A stretch of DNA of 33,081 nt from Candidatus Hodarchaeota archaeon. GTDB lineage: Archaea; Asgardarchaeota; Heimdallarchaeia; Hodarchaeales; Hodarchaeaceae. The position numbers were made by a program, and so were the translations under genes. Numbering within the stretch: position 1 is the stretch's first letter; each line of letters opens with the position of its first letter. This document shows positions 24,851 through 32,589 of this stretch, in pieces. The notes under the pieces were generated by a model that was not told where the DNA came from, searched no databases, and saw nothing but the letters and a program-made list of their open reading frames with translations. The stretch spans positions 1-33,081 of the forward strand of contig JAEOTC010000069.1 in assembly GCA_016840035.1 (NCBI GenBank), written 5' to 3'.

Positions 24851-25012
24851 ATGTCTAACAAGAATGAAACCAGTAGTTGTGTTGTATGTACTAGTTCTGA
24901 AGAGGAAATACCAGTGATCTCAATAACATATAAATATAATCGAACCTGGGTATGTTTTAGTTGTCTTCCTCAGTTATTACATGGGAAGAAAGATATAAAT
25001 GATTATATCTAA
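24851..25012 (+). CDS. 53-residue zinc-ribbon protein
   Basis: ATG 24851 opens a 53-residue frame with CVVC (10-13) and CFSC (35-38), a treble-clef or zinc-ribbon arrangement. TAGGAG lies about 10 nt upstream and the VOC stop is 22 nt upstream, so the two form a likely operon. A terminator-like hairpin follows at 25067. It is short enough to be missed by default gene calling. Confidence 0.7.
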   Translation: MSNKNETSSCVVCTSSEEEIPVISITYKYNRTWVCFSCLPQLLHGKKDINDYI

Positions 25013-25066
25013 GTACTTATGAACATCACAAGAACCAAACAATTTTTAGTTAAAAAATTGATTGAT

Positions 25067-25107
25067 AGGAAGAATTCTGTAATATCAGGATTAATCTTCC
25101 TTTTTTT
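25067..25107 (+). terminator. Hairpin and T7 tract after the VOC/zinc-ribbon pair
   Basis: AGGAAGA (25067-25073) pairs with TCTTCCT (25095-25101), followed by a run of seven T (25101-25107). The seven-bp stem has a 21-nt loop. Confidence 0.5.
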
Positions 25108-25244
25108 CCTCAAATATTCTTACCTAAATAACTAATTCATTATGTATTTTGGGAAATTATATACCACAAACGCATATTATAAGAATACCCCCTTCTCTAG
25201 GTAGAATTAGTTATCTTAATCCTAAAAAAATTTGGAAAGTGATT

Positions 25245-25745
25245 ATGATGAGTGATGGTGCAAGTGTTATCAAACTTGGATATCGTGGTATTGCAGGATT
25301 CTTTGTTGGATTATTTATGTTCACATTAGGAATAACTGGTGGAGCATTGGCATTCTCAGGTGGAGTAGTTTTAGCTTTATCTTGGGTTCCCCTTGTCTAT
25401 CCAGAGATTGTAGAATACGGAACAATTGAAGGAACGGGTGCACAATTTGTAATTGATAATCCAGAACTTGTCACGCCATTGTTAATTGTTATAGGAATCG
25501 TATTAATCGGAGTAGGTTTTCTTCTTTTATTACTCACCTATAGTATCGGAAAAGGCGCAATCATTGTTGATAAAGAGATTTCTTCAGCTATCGATAGAAA
25601 CTTTCGATCAAAAGATCGTCTTAGTCAATTGGAACGGCTAGCTGATCTCAAAGAACGAGGAATTCTTACTAATGAGCAATTTGAAGCTGAAAGAACGAGA
25701 ATTCTCAATACTCCAACAGAGGAAAAATGGAAAGAAATCCAATAG
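25245..25745 (+). CDS. Membrane protein with C-terminal SHOCT domain
   Basis: The 166-residue protein has two hydrophobic regions (about 15-52 and 78-100) and ends with LERLADLKERGILTNEQFEA (129-148), the SHOCT helical hairpin that mediates oligomerisation in many membrane and phage proteins. The start at ATG 25245 (or 25248) follows GTGAT; an upstream in-frame TTG at 25149 would add a non-hydrophobic 32 residues with no good ribosome site. Function unknown. Confidence 0.75.
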   Translation: MMSDGASVIKLGYRGIAGFFVGLFMFTLGITGGALAFSGGVVLALSWVPLVYPEIVEYGTIEGTGAQFVIDNPELVTPLLIVIGIVLIGVGFLLLLLTYSIGKGAIIVDKEISSAIDRNFRSKDRLSQLERLADLKERGILTNEQFEAERTRILNTPTEEKWKEIQ

Positions 25746-25907
25746 GATCAAGAAGATGAATAAAGCATATTCGGGTTTCCCGAAATTTCTTCTATCTCCC
25801 CTTTTTTTCGCTTAAACATACCTTGAAAATAATCTCAACTTAAACAATCAAAATACCAAACATTCAGAAATTTTTTTCTTAATTCAACTGCAAGAGGAGG
25901 GTCTATA

Positions 25908-25973
25908 ATGTTTAGACAAGTACATAAAAAAATTAATAGATTAAGGATTCAACTATCCTTTAATCTGCTATAA
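25908..25973 (+). CDS. Possible 21-residue micropeptide behind a strong ribosome site
   Basis: GAGGAGGG ends seven nt before ATG 25908, the best Shine-Dalgarno match in the window. The 21-residue frame (MFRQVHKKINRLRIQLSFNL plus Leu) is basic then hydrophobic and overlaps a hairpin. It may be a real micropeptide, a leader peptide, or the remnant of a lost gene. Confidence 0.3.
   Translation: MFRQVHKKINRLRIQLSFNLL
25938..25966. repeat. Inverted repeat forming an 11-bp stem
   Basis: AGATTAAGGAT (25938-25948) pairs with ATCCTTTAATCT (25955-25966) with one bulged T and a six-nt loop. It lies inside the micro-ORF. It could be a terminator, an operator or a trace of a small mobile element. Confidence 0.5.
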
Positions 25974-26072
25974 TACAATTACAACTTGAAATCTAATTTT
26001 TATGATTACTGAATTTAATACTGACTCATGTCGAATCGTATTGGCCCACTTCCTTTGTAATAATCCAAATAT

Positions 26073-26080
26073 CTTATAAG
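26073..26080 (+). promoter_or_regulatory. TATA box of the leucine-rich-repeat gene
   Basis: CTTATAAG ends at 26080, overlapping the GTG that would be the longest start. Initiation near 26105 leaves a short leader before the ATG at 26131 and argues against the longer start. Confidence 0.55.
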
Positions 26081-26130
26081 TGAAGGCAAGTTATGACTGC
26101 GAGAGGCCTTATTGGTTTTTGGTGAATATT

Positions 26131-27591
26131 ATGTCTTTACAAGATTTAATACCAAGTGATTTGTTCACTTATGCCGCTTATATGCCTGGTTTTGGAGGAG
26201 CATTATTAGCTCTGTACAATTGGTACCAAATGCGACGCGGAGCAGTAGTAAAACTGAATCAACCGGTAAATTTCGGCTTGATTCGCGATGTAGAAAAAGA
26301 TGGAGCAATCAACTATTATTTTCCATTGCTAACATATAATGAGGGGTCAAAAGCTGGAATGATAACGGATGTATCAATCTCTTTTAAATCAGAAGAATTT
26401 GAAAAAAGAATAGATATATCTAGACGAGTTGAAATGGTTCATGAAGAAGGAACCGAGGAAGAAGATACATCAATAATAGGCGCAGAGCCAATGTTCCCAT
26501 TTTTCATTTCTGCAGATGAAGGAAATGTCGCCATTTTCGAATGTGTGGATTACGACCATGAAGTAATCCCACTAAATAAATCATTGACGTGTAGAATCAA
26601 CATTACTTATGATCATAAGAAGAAATCATCAATTGAATTTCCTTTCCAACTTTATTCCGAAGAAATTTCCCTTCTATTGCGAGGAAATATGAAATGGCTT
26701 AAACCAAAGATCCAAGCAGAGAAACCAGGTACTGTTGCAGATCGTGATCATTTAAGGTCTTTACTACAAGAAATGAACATGGAAGATGAATATGAAGTTA
26801 TTCTGGACAGAGAAGGAACACACTTTGATCGAACAGTGAAGTATAACGGTACAAAAATTGTCAGACTTGACCTCTCAGACCTTAAAATTGCGGCCCTACC
26901 AGATAGCATTCAGAACTTTGAGTTATTAGAATATCTTGATTTAAGCAATAATTTTCTGACTCAGTTACCTGAAGGTATTGGAAATTTAAATAACCTGAAA
27001 GAATTGGAGGTAGGTAGAAATAAGGGATTAACAACAATACCATCCTCCATAGGACAATTATCAAATTTAAAATTTCTAGGTTTCTATGGTGATAATTTAA
27101 CCAGCCTTCCTGATACAATTGGAAATTTATCATCACTAGAATGGCTTCAACTATCAGGTAATCAACTTCAGAGACTCCCTGATACTATTTGTACTATGTC
27201 AAGTTTGACACGTCTGGATATCAATGACAATGGGTTGGAGTCCCTACCAGAAAATTTTGGTGCATTATTAAATTTAGTGACTCTAGAGATAAAAAAGAAT
27301 AAGCTCAAATCTGTTCCTGCAAGTTTGTTAAAAAATAAGAAACTTACCGTTCTTAATTTTGAACAAAACAGTATTCAGTCATTTCCTTCCAATCTTATTC
27401 GAGATGGAGAACATCTAACTGGACTACAGTTCAACGATAATGAAATTACAAGCTTACCCGAAGGTTTCGAAAAACTCGAACGACTCTCGGTTATTAGCGT
27501 CCGAAATAATCCCTTGAATGAAATATCAGAATCAGTAAACCGTTCTCTTGAACTTTTGAAAAACAGAGGGTGTAATGTATATCTGGATTGA
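26131..27591 (+). CDS. Membrane-anchored leucine-rich-repeat protein
   Basis: The 486-residue protein starts at ATG 26131 with GGTGA six nt upstream. A weak hydrophobic segment (about 12-32) may anchor it. A beta-rich domain (about 40-190) follows, then about nine 23-residue leucine-rich repeats (about 243-470) of the pattern LPxxIxxLxxLxxLxLxxNxL, the type found in plant PIRL, Ras-suppressor (SHOC2) and bacterial proteins. Such arrays are protein-binding scaffolds. No GTPase (Roco-type) domain is attached. The partner is unknown. Confidence 0.88.
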   Translation: MSLQDLIPSDLFTYAAYMPGFGGALLALYNWYQMRRGAVVKLNQPVNFGLIRDVEKDGAINYYFPLLTYNEGSKAGMITDVSISFKSEEFEKRIDISRRVEMVHEEGTEEEDTSIIGAEPMFPFFISADEGNVAIFECVDYDHEVIPLNKSLTCRINITYDHKKKSSIEFPFQLYSEEISLLLRGNMKWLKPKIQAEKPGTVADRDHLRSLLQEMNMEDEYEVILDREGTHFDRTVKYNGTKIVRLDLSDLKIAALPDSIQNFELLEYLDLSNNFLTQLPEGIGNLNNLKELEVGRNKGLTTIPSSIGQLSNLKFLGFYGDNLTSLPDTIGNLSSLEWLQLSGNQLQRLPDTICTMSSLTRLDINDNGLESLPENFGALLNLVTLEIKKNKLKSVPASLLKNKKLTVLNFEQNSIQSFPSNLIRDGEHLTGLQFNDNEITSLPEGFEKLERLSVISVRNNPLNEISESVNRSLELLKNRGCNVYLD

Positions 27592-27649
27592 GAAGTCCAG
27601 TTTTCTTTCTCTTTTTTATTAAATAGGAAGTCCTGTGGAGGAGAAAAAA

Positions 27650-28123
27650 CTACACTTTCTCTCCACATTTTGAACAAAAATCTGCATCTTCAGTCTCTAG
27701 GTATCCACAATTTCTGCACTTGATCCTTATGACCTCTTTTCCTTGTGAGAAGGGAGAATCGCCCTCTTTAACAAATCCTCTTGATAGTCCACTTCCGATA
27801 GCTTCAGTCATTATTTCAGCAGCAGGGGCTGTTTCCACTGCAGTATAACGTGCAAGCCCTCTGATATGCGTTACGAAATACAATTTATAGCCAGCACCAG
27901 CACAAGCAGAACCTACACTAAGTAATATGGCCCCGATAATGAAATTACCCATCCTCTGTGAAGAAGAGGCACTGAAATTATCCCAATCGGTTGGAGCAGT
28001 CATAGCACTGAAAATAGATGCTACACCAATTATTAATAGTCCTCCCCCAACAACGAAGAGAACCATTCCAAGTAATCTAAGGTTCTGTTTTTTTGATTCA
28101 TACTCTGTACTCTGATTTCGCAT
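27650..28123 (-). CDS. Two-span membrane protein with C-terminal zinc ribbon
   Basis: The 157-residue protein has spans at about 18-41 and 60-83 and ends in a zinc ribbon CRNCG (136-140) ... CSKCG (150-154). The layout matches the gene at 9029, without the duplication. Function unknown. It converges with the leucine-rich-repeat gene, 58 nt away. Confidence 0.75.
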   Translation of the reverse strand: MRNQSTEYESKKQNLRLLGMVLFVVGGGLLIIGVASIFSAMTAPTDWDNFSASSSQRMGNFIIGAILLSVGSACAGAGYKLYFVTHIRGLARYTAVETAPAAEIMTEAIGSGLSRGFVKEGDSPFSQGKEVIRIKCRNCGYLETEDADFCSKCGEKV

Positions 28124-28216
28124 TTAGATCACATGAATGTTTTATGATATTAATTTAAGGTTTACTCTCTCCGAACAGATTTGATATTATGTAGAACAAA
28201 CTCTCAGGGCATATTC

Positions 28217-28933
28217 CTAATTCTCCTCATACTCAACCTTAGATTCCAGCTTCTTGGCACGGGCAATATTATTTTTTAGATCTGATACATATGGTACCAT
28301 TCCATCCCATCCAGCTTTCCCAATATAGTTCTTAAAATGATTATGAAGCTCAATTGGATCCCATTTACTCAGTTCCTGGGGTGTTTGAACCCCTGCATTA
28401 TAATACAAACGGGTTAATTTTTCTTTCACATAACCAAGACGAATTAGATCTGAAATCTTAACTAACTCTAAAATGACATTATAAGGAACCTTTACCTTTT
28501 GTGATAATGCTTTCCTTTGATTTACTGTACTTCCTATATTGAGCATGTGTTCGGTATTCTTAATTCCAACTTTATCCAGTTTTTTAATATATTCTGGATC
28601 AATATCTAATATCTTTTTCAATAAAAATGGAGATTTTTTTGTTTTACGTCCTTCTCGTAATTCTCTGGCCACCTTAAACATTGGATCATTATTTGTTGCT
28701 TTAAAATATTGCATTAATGCGTAGAGTTCTGTTCTTGCAGGTTTTTTCGAGTGATTTTCAAGCTTAGTAATATAATTAATTAGATGAGCCTTTGTAATTG
28801 ATTCTTTTTCCATATTAAGCTTGTTACTTTTGAGGTAGTTTTCCAAACCATGTACAAACTTGATATATTTCTCGGCTACATTTGACTTCCTACCAGATTT
28901 CTTCAAAAAGTCACGAAACACATCTTCTTCCAT
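28217..28933 (-). CDS. Integrase-type SAM-like domain fused to a DUF4332 helix-hairpin-helix domain
   Basis: The 238-residue protein has an N-terminal all-helical part (about 5-80) resembling the core-binding domain of tyrosine recombinases (SNVAEKYIKFVHGLENYL ... ITKAHLINYITKLE). Residues about 105-205 match DUF4332: IDPEYIKKLDKVGIKNTEHM, then RKALSQKVKVP, SDLIRLGYV and YYNAGVQTPQELSKWDPIEL. DUF4332 holds helix-hairpin-helix units usual in DNA binding. No catalytic recombinase domain follows, so it probably binds DNA without cutting it. Stop codon is 28 nt downstream of the beta-lactamase-like gene's reading direction start of gap; the genes point the same way. Confidence 0.7.
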   Translation of the reverse strand: MEEDVFRDFLKKSGRKSNVAEKYIKFVHGLENYLKSNKLNMEKESITKAHLINYITKLENHSKKPARTELYALMQYFKATNNDPMFKVARELREGRKTKKSPFLLKKILDIDPEYIKKLDKVGIKNTEHMLNIGSTVNQRKALSQKVKVPYNVILELVKISDLIRLGYVKEKLTRLYYNAGVQTPQELSKWDPIELHNHFKNYIGKAGWDGMVPYVSDLKNNIARAKKLESKVEYEEN

Positions 28934-28961
28934 TGTTTATCAATCCCCTATCATCAGACCT

Positions 28962-30164
28962 CTATTTCTTTCTTACTAAAATAAAACAGTACATTAAACT
29001 CAAAAGTGAAAATAACCCAGGGAATGAAATTTTCGATTTTGAGATAGTAGTCTCTTCTGTACTTTCCGTACTAGGAGTGTAATCGGTGATAGAGCGCATT
29101 AAGTAATTTTTGATTAATGAATTCCAGTCGTATGATATTTCGGAAGTTGTAACAAAGATAAGATCTAATTCAGGGAAGCAATGAATCCGCTGGCCAAATA
29201 ATCCAGATGTATAATACATATAATAATCGAATGTTTCCTCTTGAACCCACCATTGATAGCCATAATTCACTGGGTTTCCATTAGTACTAGAAACTTGTGT
29301 ATGTTTATTTCTTGTGCTATCCATGACCCAATTCTTCGATATCACTTGCCTCCCATCCCAAGAACCATTATTCATGAATAGATATCCGAATTTAGCCATA
29401 TCCCGAGGAGTAAGATGTAGATCATGTGCACCACAGACAACGTTACTTGGGCTAGAACCCCATGAACCTGGAGATATTCCTAAGGGCTGGAATAGATATT
29501 GTTGTGCAAATTGGAAAGTTGTGATATTTACCGTCCTATCAATGATTGCTTGAAGTAAATGACTTGCTCCTCCACAATAAACAAAACTAGTGCCGGGAAT
29601 AGTTGCCATTGGTTTATCCAGAGTATATTGTACCCAATCAGGGCTATTCAACATATGATTGTAGTGATTATTGGAATTAAAATAATCATATGTCCATTCA
29701 TTCCAATCTAATCCCGTTTGCATATTCAAAAGATGTTCCACAGTCATATTATGTTTTCTAGAATCGACGTTGGAGAAATTATATTCAGGAAAAAACTCTA
29801 ATACGTAATCATCCACGGTAAATAATCCTTGGTCAACTGCAATTCCAACAAGAGCTGAAGTGACGGATTTTGTCGTGGAATACAACTGATGAGGAAAATC
29901 GACTTGCCAACCTTTGTAATACTCTTCAAAAATGAGATACCCAGATTTTACGATGACTAATCCATTTATACCCAATAATTGGTCAGTTGCATACTCCTTA
30001 AAGTCACTTAGAATGGTTGAATTCATTTGGACTTCTTCAGGACTTTTGGTTATCCATCCCTCCGTTGGCCAATAGTTCCTTGATAGTTCAGATTGAATTA
30101 TAATTGGTGGATTTGTACAAATCAGGAAAACAAAGATTATTAGGAATAGGAAGTATTTTTTCAT
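28962..30164 (-). CDS. Secreted serine beta-lactamase-like hydrolase with C-terminal anchor
   Basis: The 400-residue protein has a signal peptide (MKKYFLFLIIFVFLI) and the class C/penicillin-binding-protein-like fold. The nucleophile motif SxxK is STTK (96-99). The second motif, normally YxN, reads YCG with Tyr196, and the third, normally HxG, reads TSGLFG. Most archaeal members are esterases or peptidases, not antibiotic-resistance enzymes. The tail is Thr/Glu/Ser rich, then FPGLFSLLSLMYCFILVRKK, a PG-hydrophobic-basic anchor like that of the surface protein ending at 12224. It acts outside the cell on an unknown ester or amide. Confidence 0.88.
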   Translation of the reverse strand: MKKYFLFLIIFVFLICTNPPIIIQSELSRNYWPTEGWITKSPEEVQMNSTILSDFKEYATDQLLGINGLVIVKSGYLIFEEYYKGWQVDFPHQLYSTTKSVTSALVGIAVDQGLFTVDDYVLEFFPEYNFSNVDSRKHNMTVEHLLNMQTGLDWNEWTYDYFNSNNHYNHMLNSPDWVQYTLDKPMATIPGTSFVYCGGASHLLQAIIDRTVNITTFQFAQQYLFQPLGISPGSWGSSPSNVVCGAHDLHLTPRDMAKFGYLFMNNGSWDGRQVISKNWVMDSTRNKHTQVSSTNGNPVNYGYQWWVQEETFDYYMYYTSGLFGQRIHCFPELDLIFVTTSEISYDWNSLIKNYLMRSITDYTPSTESTEETTISKSKISFPGLFSLLSLMYCFILVRKK

Positions 30165-30481
30165 CTTCGATCATAATATCTGCTTCTCTCTCGCTTAAAA
30201 ACTGCAGTGATTGGTGAAGTTTGATTGTCTTAATGGTCTGTACCAATTATCGATTTGACTTCGTAATATTACCCATAGATCCGAGAAGCTCTCTTGGAAG
30301 AAGATCGACCAATAGATCTAGTATTTTGCAATTGTAGTAGGGGATATTACAAAAACTATTGGGAAACAGTTCTTAACGTCCAGCCCTTAAGAGTGGAATT
30401 ATTAGAGTCTGTGATTGAGGGTAACAAGGTGTGTCGTTTCGCATTGCATTTACCTCAAGAACTAACAAAGAAGGATAAATG
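30165..30481. other. Short region between convergent-side genes holding a gene remnant
   Basis: This stretch holds the promoter of the beta-lactamase-like gene at its left end and the remnant at 30294-30485. No full gene was recognised. Confidence 0.4.
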
Positions 30482-30485
30482 TTAA
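30294..30485 (+). pseudogene. Possible remnant of a V4R-like (hydrocarbon-binding) domain
   Basis: A 63-residue frame from TTG 30294 reads CNCSRGYYKNYWETVL, then VELLESVIEGNKVCRFALH. This looks like the last third of a V4R-type ligand-binding domain, where a Cys-rich segment is followed by xVExxESxxxGDxxCxF. The upstream part of such a domain is missing and a stop precedes at 30276, so it is more likely a decayed gene end than a complete protein. It overlaps the aminotransferase stop by four nt. Confidence 0.35.
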
Positions 30486-31684
30486 GAAGAAAAATCACCC
30501 AACGATTTTTCCAAGATATCCATCCCCTTCCTTAAATCTTTCTCAGAGGCCAATGACACATATCTTAGATGACCTGGAGCAACCGATGGCCCATAAGCAG
30601 ATCCTGGTGTTACATAGATTCCATATTCTTGCAGCATGTACTTTGCTAAATCTTCATCCTTGATTTGTGGAAATTTAATTTTGGGAAATACATAGGTACC
30701 TCCAGTTGCTGGTACAAATGAAACTCCCTCTATTTCTATCAATCTCGCATTAAGAAGGGACTGTTTTTTTTTCACACTGTTTACAAAAGATATTATGTGA
30801 TCTTCTGACTCTTGAAGAGCTAGCTTGGCTATTTCTTGAGCTAATAGGGAAACACCAAATTTTGCTTTACAGAGCTGTTCAAGATAGCTCCATACCTCGT
30901 TATACTCCATGTTCGGATCATACCAGCCAATATATCCTAATCGGTACCCTGGTAAACGGTAAACTTTACTAAATCCATTTAAATACACAACTGGTACTTC
31001 TTCGGAATATTGTAGTGGAGATTGGAATTCTGTAAACGTTAAAGTATCATAAATTTCATCAGTTATTATTACAAGATTATATTGACCTGCTAGGTTGATG
31101 AATTCTTTGAGAACTTTCTCTGTGTAGACTGCTCCCGTTGGAGAATTAGGAGTAATAATTAGTAATGCTCTTGTGTCTTTTTCTTTCTCAAGCATTCGGA
31201 TCATTTGATCAAAATCGGGATTCCAAGAATTTTCTTCGAGACATTCATAAAACCACACTTTCCCAAATCGTCTAGCCTGAACCATTAATGGAATGTATGA
31301 GGGATCAGGTATCGCAATACTCCCAAGAGTTGAATGGAATAGTGCTGCAAAAGTTAAAGGAAAGCATTCAGATACCCCATTTGTCATAATTATCCTTTCA
31401 GCAGGAATATGAGCTTCTGTGATGTTTTTTATTCGTATACTTAGCATTGATCTGAGTTCTTCATCTCCATTCCAAGAAGGATATCCTGTATATGCAGAAA
31501 TTTGTAATTGATCAATTTTTCTTATAATATTCGGATCAAGAGTGTACCCATATGCTGGGGGATCACAATTAGACAAGTGTAGGTGTGAAGATCTCTTTTT
31601 TGCAAGTTTATTGAGCTCAGTAAGTATTCCTGAGTATCCAAAAGTCGAAATATCCTGATTTCGTGATTTATAACTATTAGTCAT
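30482..31684 (-). CDS. PLP-dependent aminotransferase, class I/II
   Basis: The 400-residue cytosolic enzyme is a fold type I aminotransferase. YTGYPSWNGDEELR is the substrate-side segment, TPNSPTGAVY (178-187, Asn180) and TDEIYDTL (208-215; Asp209, Tyr212) bind the cofactor, and NGFSKVYRLPGYRLGY (236-251) contains the Schiff-base Lys240 and phosphate-contacting Arg248. Near the end GHLRYVSLAS holds the carboxylate-binding Arg. The amino donor is not certain: aspartate, alanine or a branched/aromatic amino acid are all possible. It stands alone. Confidence 0.94.
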   Translation of the reverse strand: MTNSYKSRNQDISTFGYSGILTELNKLAKKRSSHLHLSNCDPPAYGYTLDPNIIRKIDQLQISAYTGYPSWNGDEELRSMLSIRIKNITEAHIPAERIIMTNGVSECFPLTFAALFHSTLGSIAIPDPSYIPLMVQARRFGKVWFYECLEENSWNPDFDQMIRMLEKEKDTRALLIITPNSPTGAVYTEKVLKEFINLAGQYNLVIITDEIYDTLTFTEFQSPLQYSEEVPVVYLNGFSKVYRLPGYRLGYIGWYDPNMEYNEVWSYLEQLCKAKFGVSLLAQEIAKLALQESEDHIISFVNSVKKKQSLLNARLIEIEGVSFVPATGGTYVFPKIKFPQIKDEDLAKYMLQEYGIYVTPGSAYGPSVAPGHLRYVSLASEKDLRKGMDILEKSLGDFSS

Positions 31685-31840
31685 TGAATATCCTTCACAG
31701 AACTATACGAAAGTGTATCGAGTTACTATATTTCTTCAATACTCTGTATGGGGCAAAGAGAAGAAACTCCCAATACTCAAACTTTTACTACTCTAAATCA
31801 AAATAAGTGAATTAGCTCTCTTGACAAAGATATTTTGGTG

Positions 31841-31860
31841 TAATTATCACTAATTATCAT
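31841..31860. repeat. Tandem 10-bp direct repeat TAATTATCAY
   Basis: TAATTATCAC is followed directly by TAATTATCAT. Two half-turn-spaced copies in a divergent promoter region could be a regulator site. Confidence 0.45.
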
Positions 31861-32010
31861 GAATAGTATTTGTTATCCTTCTTATCTTTTGGATGGGGGT
31901 AATTGGTGAATACAAATTAGATAATATAGCTCGATATGAATTTATTTTATAATTAACTCCACTAAAAGTTATTTGCCCAATTTTTTCCGTGTTTACTATG
32001 TTTAAATCAA

Positions 32011-32020
32011 AAAATATAAA
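32011..32020 (+). promoter_or_regulatory. TATA box of the Ada-like gene
   Basis: AAAATATAAA lies about 23-32 nt before the ATG at 32043, so the transcript is probably leaderless. Confidence 0.55.
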
Positions 32021-32042
32021 AAGAGATTAGTTCTCACTTTAA

Positions 32043-32585
32043 ATGATGAAATATTCCTTCGATTATATGTATGAAAGAGTTAGAGCAAATGATAATACTT
32101 ATGATGGCTTGTTTTTTACCTGTGTTAAATCCACTCAAGTTTTCTGTGTACCTTCATGCAAAGCTAAAACACCATTGAAGAAGAATATAGAATTTGTAAA
32201 TACTGCCAATGAAGCTCTGAAAAAAGGATATCGTCCTTGTAAACGATGCCATCCACTAAATAAGCCATTTTTTACTCCCGACTGGTTAAATGAAGTAAAG
32301 CAATTTTTGATGACCAATCTCAATAGACGGGTTCCTGATACTGAGTTAGCAGATTTAGTTAATCAAGATATCAGTACTATTCGAAGATACTTTAAAACAC
32401 AGCATGGGTTGTTAATTAAAGATTTCCATCGAAAAAATCGACTTGAGAAGGCATCAGAATTATTGTCTAATGGAATGAAAGAATCTGAAGTAGCTTCTTT
32501 AGTAGGGTATCACTCAGTTAAGGGATTTAAATTAGCTTATACTAAGCAATTTGGCAAAGAAGATAATAACGAACATCGGGGATAG
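32043..32585 (+). CDS. Ada-type methyl-phosphotriester sensor: Ada zinc domain plus AraC helix-turn-helix
   Basis: In bacteria Ada-N takes a methyl group from DNA phosphotriesters onto a zinc-bound Cys and becomes an activator of repair genes. The 180-residue protein has DGLFFTCVKSTQVFCVPSCK with Cys35 (the methyl acceptor position) and Cys39, then GYRPCKRC with Cys66 and Cys69, all four zinc ligands. Residues about 82-175 hold a two-helix-turn-helix AraC domain. The Ogt gene follows after four nt, so the two pieces of a bacterial Ada protein are encoded as separate neighbouring genes. It may regulate this pair; the likely source is a bacterium. Confidence 0.93.
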   Translation: MMKYSFDYMYERVRANDNTYDGLFFTCVKSTQVFCVPSCKAKTPLKKNIEFVNTANEALKKGYRPCKRCHPLNKPFFTPDWLNEVKQFLMTNLNRRVPDTELADLVNQDISTIRRYFKTQHGLLIKDFHRKNRLEKASELLSNGMKESEVASLVGYHSVKGFKLAYTKQFGKEDNNEHRG

Positions 32586-32589
32586 CTCA

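Larger units (their letters stand above)
25746..26130. other. Gene-poor gap with a micro-ORF, a hairpin and a promoter
   Basis: This 385-nt stretch is AT-rich. It holds the micro-ORF at 25908, the inverted repeat at 25938 and the TATA box at 26073; nothing else was recognised. Confidence 0.5.
31685..32042. other. Divergent promoter region of aminotransferase and Ada-like genes
   Basis: This 358-nt gap holds the two promoters, the direct repeat at 31841 and no recognised gene. A 19-codon ATG frame at about 31899 has a poor ribosome site and is not called. Confidence 0.5.

Noticed and set aside
28882..29553. Plus-strand frames opposite the DUF4332 and beta-lactamase-like genes
   Set aside because: Shadows of conserved minus-strand genes.
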